DNA of 64,000 nt from Gemmobacter sp. (GTDB lineage: Bacteria; Pseudomonadota; Alphaproteobacteria; Rhodobacterales; Rhodobacteraceae): assembly GCF_034676705.1 (NCBI RefSeq), contig NZ_JAUCBS010000013.1:384501-448500 (forward strand). Reading direction: 5' to 3'. Under the pieces are notes generated by a model. It did not search any database. It saw only the letters and a list, made by a program, of their open reading frames with translations, and was not told where the DNA came from. Shown piece after piece: positions 23,690 to 30,726 of this stretch; the first letter of the stretch is position 1; every line of letters begins with the position of its first letter. The translations under genes and the position numbers were made by a program.

Positions 23690-24931
23690 TTAGAACCGGC
23701 CGGGCCGCAGCGGGGCAAGGTCGCGGTCGGGCATCCGGCCTGCGACCACGGCCGCCACCAGCCGCGCGGTGACCGGCGCCAGCGTCAGCCCGATATGCCC
23801 ATGGCCATAGGCGTGGATCACCTCGGGCCCGGCCTGCGATGGTCCGATCACCGGCAGGCTGTCGGGCAACGATGGGCGAAAGCCCATCCAACTGCGCGAG
23901 GGCGGGCCAAGGTCGGGGAAAATCGCCTGCGCCCCGGCCTGCAACCGTGCCAGCCGGTGCGGCGACGGCGGCGCGGTCAGCCCGCCCAGTTCGACCGTTC
24001 CCGCCGCGCGCAGCCGGCCGTCCATCGGGCACAGATAGAACCCGCGCGCCGTGGGGCAGCAGGGCCGCGACAGCCGGGGCACCGGCATGTCCCATTCCAG
24101 GTGATAGCCGCGTTCGGTATCCAGCGGCACCCGGTCGCCCGCCTGCCGGGCCAGATCACGCGAATGGGCGCCGGCGGCAATCACCACCCGGCGCGCGGTC
24201 AGGTGCAGGCCGTGGCCTGACAGATGGATCCCGTCGGGGCCGCGCGCCAGCCGGTCGGCCCGTGCGCGGATATGCGGCACGCCCGCCGCCGCCACCGCCT
24301 GCGCCAGCAGGCCCACCATGCGCCCGGGGTCCGACAGGAACACCGCATTCGGAAAGAACGCCCCGCCCGCCGCCGGCGGCAGCCCGGGTTCCAGTGCGGC
24401 AAGCCCGGCGGCATCCAGCAGGTCCACCGTCACGCCAAGCGCCCGCCGCCGTGCCATGTCGGCCCCTGCCGCCTGCAAGGCCGCCGCGCGTTCATAGACA
24501 TAGACCGCGCCCCGCCGTTGCAGGATGGCCTGCCCGCCGATCCCTGCCGCCAGTTCGGACCACAGGGGCACGGCATCGCGCACCAGCGTCGCGATGGCCG
24601 CGGCATTGGCCGCCGCCTGCCGGGGCAGCGATTGCCAGGCGAACCGCAGCAGCCAGGGCGCCAGCGCGCCGATGGCCGCCCGCCGGATCGCCAGCGGCGA
24701 ATTGCGGTCGAACAGCAGCGCGGGCAGGGTTTTCAGCACATCGGGCGTGCCCACCGGCATCACGGCATAATCGGCAATCGTGCCGGCATTGCCCCAAGAG
24801 GCGCCCATGCCCGGCGTCCCCGGCTCGATCAACGCCACCTCATGCCCGTCCTGCGCCAGCCGCAGCGCGCAGGCCAGCCCGACAACCCCGCCCCCGACCA
24901 CGGCGATTTCCGCCGTCTGGCGTTCGATCAT
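23690..24931 (-). CDS. DadA-like FAD-dependent amino acid dehydrogenase/oxidase
   Basis: A 413-residue FAD oxidoreductase of the DAO fold. It begins with the dinucleotide-binding motif AEIAVVGGGVVGLACALRLA (about 7-26), has the WGNAGTIADYAVMPVGTPDVL segment typical of DadA-type D-amino acid dehydrogenases, and ends SLPVIGPSQAGPEVIHAYGHGHIGLTLAP, the FAD-closing region. It probably oxidises a D- or secondary amino acid at the membrane, passing electrons to the respiratory chain. It is the third gene of a coupled trio after fahA and a small membrane protein, each overlapping by 1-4 bases. Substrate unknown. Confidence 0.85.
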   Translation of the reverse strand: MIERQTAEIAVVGGGVVGLACALRLAQDGHEVALIEPGTPGMGASWGNAGTIADYAVMPVGTPDVLKTLPALLFDRNSPLAIRRAAIGALAPWLLRFAWQSLPRQAAANAAAIATLVRDAVPLWSELAAGIGGQAILQRRGAVYVYERAAALQAAGADMARRRALGVTVDLLDAAGLAALEPGLPPAAGGAFFPNAVFLSDPGRMVGLLAQAVAAAGVPHIRARADRLARGPDGIHLSGHGLHLTARRVVIAAGAHSRDLARQAGDRVPLDTERGYHLEWDMPVPRLSRPCCPTARGFYLCPMDGRLRAAGTVELGGLTAPPSPHRLARLQAGAQAIFPDLGPPSRSWMGFRPSLPDSLPVIGPSQAGPEVIHAYGHGHIGLTLAPVTARLVAAVVAGRMPDRDLAPLRPGRF

Positions 24932-25188
24932 TGCGGCACCCACATCATCCGGTTGATCACCATGACCACGGCCAGCATGGCCGTCGCCTGCGCCAGTTGC
25001 CGGCGGTCCTGCGCGAACTGCGGCTCGCGCAGCCAGGCGCCGAACGCCTCCAGCGTGGCGGACAGGCCGGGAAAGGCGCTGCCGGTGCGCCCGACCGCCC
25101 GCGCGCGCAGCCGGAACAGGCTGCGCCAGGCCAGCCAGGCCCAGATGGCAAAGATCACGGCCTGCACCGCCAGCCCGGCCCAGGCCAT
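24928..25188 (-). CDS. Small two-helix membrane protein
   Basis: An 86-residue protein with two hydrophobic segments (about 4-22, AGLAVQAVIFAIWAWLAW; and about 66-83, ATAMLAVVMVINRMMW), joined by a basic loop RLRARAVGRTG. No family recognised. The start codon overlaps the fahA stop (TGATG) and its stop overlaps the DadA-like start (ATGA). That exact coupling supports it being a real gene and suggests it works with the oxidase, perhaps as an anchor or electron-transfer partner; this is inference. Confidence 0.7.
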   Translation of the reverse strand: MAWAGLAVQAVIFAIWAWLAWRSLFRLRARAVGRTGSAFPGLSATLEAFGAWLREPQFAQDRRQLAQATAMLAVVMVINRMMWVPQ

Positions 25189-26447
25189 CAGCGCGCCCAG
25201 TCGGGAACCGGATGGGCCGCCACCACCTTGCCCCGGCAGTCGCCAAAGCCGATGCGGTAGCCATCGCCCTGGCATCGCCCGCGCATCACGATGGAATCGC
25301 CATCCGCGATGAAGCTGCGCTGATCGCCGGTGGCCAGCGTCAGCGGCTCTTTCCCGCCCCAGGACAGTTCCAGCAGGCTGCCGCGGCTGTCCTTGGCCGG
25401 GCCCGAGATGGTGCCCGACCCCAGCAGGTCGCCCACGTTCATCGGGCAGCCGCAGCTGGTATGGTGGGCCAGTTGCTGGGGGGCCGAATAATACATCTCG
25501 GCGTAATTGGTGCGGGCGATGATGGTTTCCGCCTTGCCCTCGGGCGCCAATGTCACCTCCAGCGCGATGTCATACAGCATCGGCCCCGGTTCTTTCAGAT
25601 AGGGCAGCAGCGGCACGTCACGCTCTGGCGTGGTGGTGCGGAACGGTTCCAGCGCGGCTTTCATCACGATCCAGGGGGAAATTGTCGTGGCCGTCGCCTT
25701 GGCCTGAAACGGGCCCAGCGGCTGGTATTCCCAGGCCTGAATATCGCGCGCCGACCAGTCGTTCAGAATGACATAGCCAAAGATCATCTCGTCGGCCTGT
25801 GCCACCGAAACCATGCCTTCGGACGATTTGCCGACAACGGCGCCCATTTCCAGTTCGAAATCGAACCGTTGCGACGGGCCGAATACCGGCGCATCGGCGC
25901 CCGGCGGTTTCAGTTGGCCCAAGGGGCGGCGCACATTCTGACCCGAAACGACAACCGACGAGGCGCGTCCATTGTAGCCGATGGGAATATGCAGCCAGTT
26001 CGGCGGCAGCGCATTGGCCGGGTCGCGGAACATCGACCCGACGTTGAAGGCATGGTGCCGGCCGGCATAGAAATCGGTATATTCCGACACCAGGAACGGC
26101 ATGTGCAGCGTGCAATCGGCTTGCGGCACCAGGAACGGTTCCACCTGCGATTTCACCTCGGACCCTTCGGTCAGGAAGCCCAGCAGCAGGATGCGCAGCC
26201 GCGCCCAGGCCTGCGGGCCAAGGTCCATCACCTCGTTCCAGAACGGCACGTCCAGCACCGGATCGTCGGCCAGCTTCAGCAGGCCCGCCTCCTCCATCGC
26301 GGCGACATCCAGAATCATGTCGCCAATGGCCACGCCGCAGCGCGGATCCTCGCCTGCGCGGGAAAACACCCCGCAGGGCAGGTTGTTCAGCGGAAAATCG
26401 GTGTCGGCGGCATTGGCGCTTTCGACCCACGAGCGCATGAGGGGCAT
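25188..26447 (-). CDS. fahA: Fumarylacetoacetase
   Basis: Hydrolyses 4-fumarylacetoacetate to fumarate and acetoacetate, the last step of tyrosine/homogentisate breakdown. The 419-residue length fits the eukaryote-like full enzyme. The active-site blocks are visible: SEYTDFYAGRHHAFNVGSMF (about 121-140, with the metal Asp and catalytic His), RFDFELEMG (metal Glu pair) and LNDWSARDIQAWEYQPLGPF (metal Asp). AAGGACAGCCG precedes the ATG. Homogentisate dioxygenase and maleylacetoacetate isomerase are not in this window. First gene of the trio. Confidence 0.95.
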   Translation of the reverse strand: MPLMRSWVESANAADTDFPLNNLPCGVFSRAGEDPRCGVAIGDMILDVAAMEEAGLLKLADDPVLDVPFWNEVMDLGPQAWARLRILLLGFLTEGSEVKSQVEPFLVPQADCTLHMPFLVSEYTDFYAGRHHAFNVGSMFRDPANALPPNWLHIPIGYNGRASSVVVSGQNVRRPLGQLKPPGADAPVFGPSQRFDFELEMGAVVGKSSEGMVSVAQADEMIFGYVILNDWSARDIQAWEYQPLGPFQAKATATTISPWIVMKAALEPFRTTTPERDVPLLPYLKEPGPMLYDIALEVTLAPEGKAETIIARTNYAEMYYSAPQQLAHHTSCGCPMNVGDLLGSGTISGPAKDSRGSLLELSWGGKEPLTLATGDQRSFIADGDSIVMRGRCQGDGYRIGFGDCRGKVVAAHPVPDWAR

Positions 26448-26802
26448 CGGCTGTCCTTACATTGGTCGCTTTGGCATATTGTGGCGGGCCGGGATGGGCA
26501 CGGCAAGCCGGATCGCGCAAGCGAGTCACTTGCGCGAAAGGCCGCTTTGCCGCAGCCTTTCCTGGGCAAATTGCGCCGGCCAGCGCCCATGCGCAGCCAG
26601 CGGCGGGAGGACCGCCCCGAAACCGTTCCCCGACATTGCATGCGACGGGCGCCGTCGCGTGCCGGACAGGATTTGCCAAATCTCCTATAGGTAGAATTGT
26701 TCATTCACTTTTATTCTTCAAGGCGAATTTTTCCTATTTGAAAATCGCGCGACGGTTGCTAGGGTTTCCTTGCTGCAACTTCAAAACACCTGGGGGAATC
26801 AA
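26448..26802. promoter_or_regulatory. Divergent intergenic region with inverted repeat and AT-rich tract
   Basis: This 355-base gap between fahA (leftwards) and the repeat peptide (rightwards) has no convincing gene. CGCGCAAG (26514-26521) and CTTGCGCG (26529-26536) form a perfect 8-base inverted repeat spaced by 7, about 70 bases upstream of fahA and next to a TTGCCG (26507-26502, minus) that may be a -35; it looks like an operator. The right part, 26681-26740, is only 32% G+C by direct count, in sharp contrast to the rest of the window. Confidence 0.55.
26738..26765 (+). promoter_or_regulatory. Promoter of the repeat-peptide operon
   Basis: TTGAAA (26738-26743) and TAGGGT (26760-26765) are separated by 16 bases, with a long A/T-rich tract immediately upstream that could act as an UP element for the alpha subunit. 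The predicted start near 26772 gives a leader of about 30 bases and would exclude the in-frame TTG at 26770 as a start, supporting GTG at 26803. Confidence 0.6.
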
Positions 26803-27156
26803 GTGTTCAACAATCTGAAGCTCAAAGCCTGTTCCGCTGTTTCGACCGATGCCGCCCTGGACATGCTGACCGGCGATGCGGTCGAAATGTTCTCGTCCGC
26901 CTCGATCACCGCAGGGTCGGACATGGTTTCGGGCCAGTCGGTCGAGATGTTCTCGTCGGCGTCGTCGCCGGTGGCCTTTGCCATGGCGGCCGGTCAGGCG
27001 GTGGAAATGTTCTCGTCGGCATCCGCTCCGGTCAGCCACGGCATGATGGGCGGCAACGCTGTCGAGATGTTCTCGTCCGCTTCGGTTCCGTCGCTGGCGC
27101 GTGACCTGGCCCGTGGCGATGCGGTGCAGATGTTCTCGTCGGCCTCTGACCGCTGA
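26803..27156 (+). CDS. Five-repeat VEMFSSAS peptide (putative multi-core precursor)
   Basis: A 117-residue protein I cannot assign to a described family. After a 26-residue lead (MFNNLKLKACSAVSTDAALD...) it carries five copies of G-x-[AS]-V-[EQ]-M-F-S-S-A-S, with the octapeptide at residues 27-34, 47-54, 67-74, 87-94 and 108-115. The period is 20 residues, 21 before the last. Spacers between copies vary (ITAGSDMVS, SPVAFAMAA, APVSHGMMG, VPSLARDLAR). Only one cysteine (Cys10); no signal peptide or membrane segment. GTG at 26803 is chosen because GGGGGA lies 5 bases upstream; a TTG at 26770 would start at the predicted transcription start. Codons differ between copies, so the repeat is old and kept at protein level. 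A multi-core modified-peptide precursor is the best guess; a structural repeat protein is the alternative. Confidence 0.75.
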   Translation: MFNNLKLKACSAVSTDAALDMLTGDAVEMFSSASITAGSDMVSGQSVEMFSSASSPVAFAMAAGQAVEMFSSASAPVSHGMMGGNAVEMFSSASVPSLARDLARGDAVQMFSSASDR

Positions 27157-27173
27157 GCAGACCGCTCGGGGCT

Positions 27174-27230
27174 GCGGGTGGCCTGCCAGCCACCCGCGCC
27201 CTGACCCTCTGGCCGGCCGGGCGGGCCGGC
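27174..27230 (+). terminator. Tandem hairpins between peptide gene and downstream genes
   Basis: GCGGGTGGC (27174-27182) pairs perfectly with GCCACCCGC (27189-27197). A second stem, GCCGGCC (27212-27218) with GGCCGGC (27224-27230), follows. Neither has a T-run, so they probably reduce rather than stop transcription or protect the upstream mRNA end. Such an arrangement would give much more peptide than enzyme from one promoter. Confidence 0.6.
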
Positions 27231-27256
27231 AGCCATGCGATGGTCCTGGGGGGATC

Positions 27257-28327
27257 ATGTCGAATATTCTGACTTTGCCGGACATGCGCCGGCGCAGGGC
27301 GCCCGCTGCCGCGCCCGGGCGTCTGGTGGAACTGTTTGCGCTGCACCGGCACGGCCCGGGAGATGTGCGCTGGCTGAAGGAAAATGCCGAGATCCTGCGC
27401 CTGCTGGTTGCGACCGGGCAGGCGGTGGAGCCCGAGGCGTTGCACCGCATCCATGCGGCAACCGCCCGCGATCTGGCGACGCGCCTGACCTTCTTTCCGC
27501 AATATTACCGCTTTTTCCTGTCCATCGCGCAGGATTTGCAGGCGCTTGGCCTGACCGGGCTGGATGCCGGCGCACTGGTCGCCCGCGCCTATGCCGATGG
27601 TCTGCCCGAGGCCGAGATGTCGGATCTGCAACGGGCCGAGGCGCGGCTGTTCGGCCAGCGCATCGGCATGGCGTCGGGCGATGACGGGCTGACGGATCGC
27701 CTGCTGCGCTTTGCCGGGCGGTCGGCCACCTTTGCGCTGCCGAACAAGAAGGCGGCGTACGAGCTGACGCATATCGCGTTCTATCTGTCGGATTATGGTC
27801 GCCATGCCTTTGAAAACGCTGCGGGCCTGACGGAAAGCCTGGAATATGCCGGCCTGATCGCCTGGCTGGAACAGAACACCGACTTGCTGGCGGAAATCTG
27901 TCTGGCGCTGCGGTTCTGCGGCGCGACGCCGCCGGCGGTTTGGGACCAGGGCGTTGCGGCCGATCTGGCGCAAGTCCACATCGGGCCGGCCGATGGCGCC
28001 GCTGCGGGCGACGATTACCATTGCTGGCTGATGGCGGCATGGTCGGCCAGCGCCGCGGGCGGGCGTCCGCTGGATCGCCTGCTGCCCGGCGGGGCACTGG
28101 CCTTTGCCGCGCCGCGCCGTACGTCGGCCCTGCACGAACTTTCCGCCGCCCTGATGGATCTGGATGCCGCGCGCAGTGCCGACTGGTCGGTGATGCGCCG
28201 CCGCCTTGCCGGCCGCCTGTCGGCCCCCGCGCTGGATATCGTCGATAGCGCCGCCGCCTCGACCCCGGCGTTCCAGCCCTTCTTTGCCCGGTTCGCCCGG
28301 GTTGACCGCAAAGGATTTGCCGCATGA
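27257..28327 (+). CDS. Unrecognised helical protein downstream of the repeat peptide
   Basis: A 356-residue, mostly alpha-helical cytoplasmic protein with no signal peptide. I do not recognise it with certainty. The most conserved-looking block is KKAAYELTHIAFYLSDYGRH (about 158-177), where a His followed by FYLxDYG suggests an active or metal site; RLTFFPQYYRFF (about 76-87) and DYHCWLMAAWS (about 254-264) are further aromatic/His blocks. The ATG at 27257 follows CTGGGGGGATC, almost the same ribosome binding site as the repeat peptide's. Longer in-frame starts run into the peptide gene. It overlaps the transporter gene by four bases. By position it could be the peptide-modifying or peptide-binding component; that is inference. 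Confidence 0.75.
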   Translation: MSNILTLPDMRRRRAPAAAPGRLVELFALHRHGPGDVRWLKENAEILRLLVATGQAVEPEALHRIHAATARDLATRLTFFPQYYRFFLSIAQDLQALGLTGLDAGALVARAYADGLPEAEMSDLQRAEARLFGQRIGMASGDDGLTDRLLRFAGRSATFALPNKKAAYELTHIAFYLSDYGRHAFENAAGLTESLEYAGLIAWLEQNTDLLAEICLALRFCGATPPAVWDQGVAADLAQVHIGPADGAAAGDDYHCWLMAAWSASAAGGRPLDRLLPGGALAFAAPRRTSALHELSAALMDLDAARSADWSVMRRRLAGRLSAPALDIVDSAAASTPAFQPFFARFARVDRKGFAA

Positions 28328-29280
28328 ACCGCAGCAGCTGGGATATTGCCGTCGTTGTCGGTGTCGGGCTGGTCATGTCCACCACGCTGGTCTCGGCCGT
28401 AGCCGACGGGCTGACCAAGCACCTGACCGGCAGCTTCGCGCCGCCGCAGATGTATTTCTTTTGTGGGCTGGTGGTGGCGGGCATGAGCCTGCTGATGAAC
28501 CGCACCACCCCCGCGATCGGCCCCACGGGCCGGCTGGCCACCCGGCACGGCTGGCTGTTGGCGCTGCGCTCGGCGCTGGTCCTGGTATCGGTGGTGTCCT
28601 ATTACCACGCCTTTGCCCGCCTGCCGCTGGCCGAGGTGTTTGTGTTCATCGGCATGATGCCGCTGCTGGCCGCCATCCTGTCGCGTCCCGTGCTGGGCGA
28701 AACGGTGGCACCGGCGGCCTGGGTTGCGCTGGGGGCGGGGGCCTTTGGGATCCTGTTCCTGTTCCCGCAAGGGCTGGCCGGGATTGGCTGGGGCCATCTG
28801 GCGGCGGTGCTGGGGGTGGGGTCGGGCACGCTGTCGCTGGTGCTGATGCGCCGGATGACCAAGTCCGAGCCGAACACGCTGGCGCAGGTGTTCTGGCCGC
28901 ATGCCGCGATGGTGGCGGTGATGGGCGCGGCGCTGCCCTTTGTCTGGCAGCCGATGTCGTTGACCGATGTGGGGCTGGTCGCCGCCTATGCCACCGCTGT
29001 CTTTGCCGCCCGCTGGCTGATGGTGCCGGCCCTGTCGCGGCTGAAGGCGCATGTCGCCATGATGCTGATGAACTTCCAATTTGTCTGGATGGTGGTGATC
29101 GGCCGCGTCGCCTTTGGCGAAGTGCCGGCCGCAGGAACCATGCTGGGCGCCGCCTGCATTATCGGCGCCGGGTGTTTCCTGGTGCTGGAACAAGCCCGTA
29201 TCCGCGGCGATCTGCCCGCCCGTCGTCCCGCCCCGCTGCCCGCCATTCCGTCGGAACCGCGCCTGATTCCGGCGGAATGA
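28324..29280 (+). CDS. DMT-family (EamA) transporter
   Basis: A 318-residue inner-membrane protein with about ten hydrophobic segments in two EamA repeats (about 10-145 and 155-300). FARLPLAEVFVFIGMMPLLAAIL and FQFVWMVVIGRVAFGEVPAAG are typical positions of the two repeats. DMT members usually export amino acids, amines or metabolites. It is coupled to the preceding gene (ATGA) and likely exports the product of this operon. The C-terminal 25 residues form a proline/arginine-rich cytoplasmic tail. Confidence 0.85.
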   Translation: MNRSSWDIAVVVGVGLVMSTTLVSAVADGLTKHLTGSFAPPQMYFFCGLVVAGMSLLMNRTTPAIGPTGRLATRHGWLLALRSALVLVSVVSYYHAFARLPLAEVFVFIGMMPLLAAILSRPVLGETVAPAAWVALGAGAFGILFLFPQGLAGIGWGHLAAVLGVGSGTLSLVLMRRMTKSEPNTLAQVFWPHAAMVAVMGAALPFVWQPMSLTDVGLVAAYATAVFAARWLMVPALSRLKAHVAMMLMNFQFVWMVVIGRVAFGEVPAAGTMLGAACIIGAGCFLVLEQARIRGDLPARRPAPLPAIPSEPRLIPAE

Positions 29281-29348
29281 TCGCAGGGCCGGGGTGTGGA
29301 CGCGCCCCGGCCGCAGCGGTATGACAGGGAAAACCCCTTGGTGATCCC

Positions 29349-30722
29349 ATGTTGTCCGATCCCGACCTGATCGCAGGCGTGCCCGCCGCCCGGCTGGCAC
29401 GCCTTGCGCTGCGCGAGGCGCGCCGCTTTGCCGCCGCCCGTCCGCATAGCCACAAGACGCTGGAACAGGGCGCGGCGCCGTTCCTGGGCCGGGTGCCGAT
29501 GCACTGGATGAAGGACTGGCCGATGCCCTTTCCGCTGGTGGTCGCCAGTGCGCAGGGTGCGCGGCTGGAGGATATCGACGGCTTCGGCATCGACGATTTC
29601 TGCCTGGGCGATACCGGCAGCATGTTCGGCCATTCGCCGGCCCCGGTGGCCAAGGCGATCCGCCGGCAGGCGACGCGCGGCCTGACCTACATGTTGCCCA
29701 CCGAAGACGCGCTGGAGGCCGGGCGCCTGCTGACCGAACGGTTCGGCGCCTTTCGCTGGCAGATCGCCACCACGGCGACCGATGCCAACCGTTTTGCCCT
29801 GCGGGTGGCGCGGGCGGTGACCGGGCGGCGCAAGGTGCTGGTGTTCAACGGCTGCTACCATGGCACCGTCGACGACGCGATGGTGGCGCTGGACGGCGGG
29901 CGCACGGTGAACCGGCCCGGGCTGGTGGGGCAGGTGACGGACCTGTCCGATGTCGCCGTCTCGGTCGAGTTCAACGATATTGCCGCGGTCGAGGCCGCGC
30001 TTGCGGGGGGCGAGATTGCCGCCGTCCTGACCGAACCCGTGATGACCAATTCCTGCATGGTGCTGCCGCAGGCCGGCTTTCACGACGGCCTGCGCACCCT
30101 GACGCGCCGTTACGGCGCCCTGCTGATCGTGGACGAGACGCATACGATTTCCAGCGGGCTGGGCGGGTATACCCGGGTGCATTCGCTGTCGCCTGACATG
30201 TTCGTGGTTGGCAAATGCGTGGCGGGCGGCATGCCCGCGGCGGTCTGGGGCGTGACCGATGATGTGGCGGCGCGGCTGGAAACCTATGATGCAACGCGCC
30301 CGCCCGGCCATTCCGGCATGGGCACCACGCTGTCGGCGAACCCCATGCAGTTCGCCTGCCTGCGCGCCACGCTGGACAAGGTGATGACGGCGAAAGCCTA
30401 TGCCCATATGGAAAAGGGCGCCCGGCGGCTGGAGGCGGGATTGGCCGCCGCGATTGTCCGGCATGGGGCGCCCTGGCATGTGGTGCGGGTGGGCGCGCGG
30501 GTGGAGTTCGTCTGCGCCCCCGGCCCGCTGCGCAATGGCACCCAGGCCGCCGCCGCCCATCAGCCGCAGCTGGAAGGTGTGATCCATACCATGCTGCTGA
30601 ACCGCGGCTGCCTGATTGCCCCGTTCCACAACATGATGCTTGTCAGCCCGGCGACGAAAAAGGCACAGATCGACCGCCTGATTGCTGCCTTTGACGAAAC
30701 CCTGTCCGAACTGTTCGCGTGA
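29349..30722 (+). CDS. Class III (GSA-aminomutase-like) aminotransferase
   Basis: A 457-residue PLP enzyme of fold type I. The landmarks are TTATDANRFALRVARAVTG (about 141-159; normally SGTEAN...), FNGCYHGTVDD (about 167-177), the PLP-pyridine Asp262 in LLIVDETHT and the Schiff-base Lys289 in VVGKCVAGGMPAAVWG. The GCYHG and GK-x4-GG patterns are closest to glutamate-1-semialdehyde aminomutase, but haem synthesis is unlikely since it sits in an accessory operon with an extra N-terminal stretch of about 60 residues. It may transaminate an amine, semialdehyde or peptide-derived group. It lies 68 bases after the transporter and 4 bases before the GS-like gene; both start codons follow the same TGATCCC sequence. 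Confidence 0.85.
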   Translation: MLSDPDLIAGVPAARLARLALREARRFAAARPHSHKTLEQGAAPFLGRVPMHWMKDWPMPFPLVVASAQGARLEDIDGFGIDDFCLGDTGSMFGHSPAPVAKAIRRQATRGLTYMLPTEDALEAGRLLTERFGAFRWQIATTATDANRFALRVARAVTGRRKVLVFNGCYHGTVDDAMVALDGGRTVNRPGLVGQVTDLSDVAVSVEFNDIAAVEAALAGGEIAAVLTEPVMTNSCMVLPQAGFHDGLRTLTRRYGALLIVDETHTISSGLGGYTRVHSLSPDMFVVGKCVAGGMPAAVWGVTDDVAARLETYDATRPPGHSGMGTTLSANPMQFACLRATLDKVMTAKAYAHMEKGARRLEAGLAAAIVRHGAPWHVVRVGARVEFVCAPGPLRNGTQAAAAHQPQLEGVIHTMLLNRGCLIAPFHNMMLVSPATKKAQIDRLIAAFDETLSELFA

Positions 30723-30726
30723 TCCC

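Noticed and set aside
26770..26802. TTG at 26770 as the start of the repeat peptide
   Set aside because: It coincides with the predicted transcription start and has no ribosome binding site; GTG at 26803 has GGGGGA at the right distance.
26875..27147. Regular direct repeats of about 60 bases, at first glance like a CRISPR array
   Set aside because: The repeats are in frame, 60 bases apart, diverge at third codon positions and encode a constant peptide. There are no unique 30-40 base spacers and no cas genes.
29349..30722. Calling the aminotransferase hemL (glutamate-1-semialdehyde aminomutase)
   Set aside because: Residues around the PLP site differ (TTATDAN instead of SGTEA, VDETHT instead of DEVMTG), the N-terminus is extended, and the context is an accessory operon.
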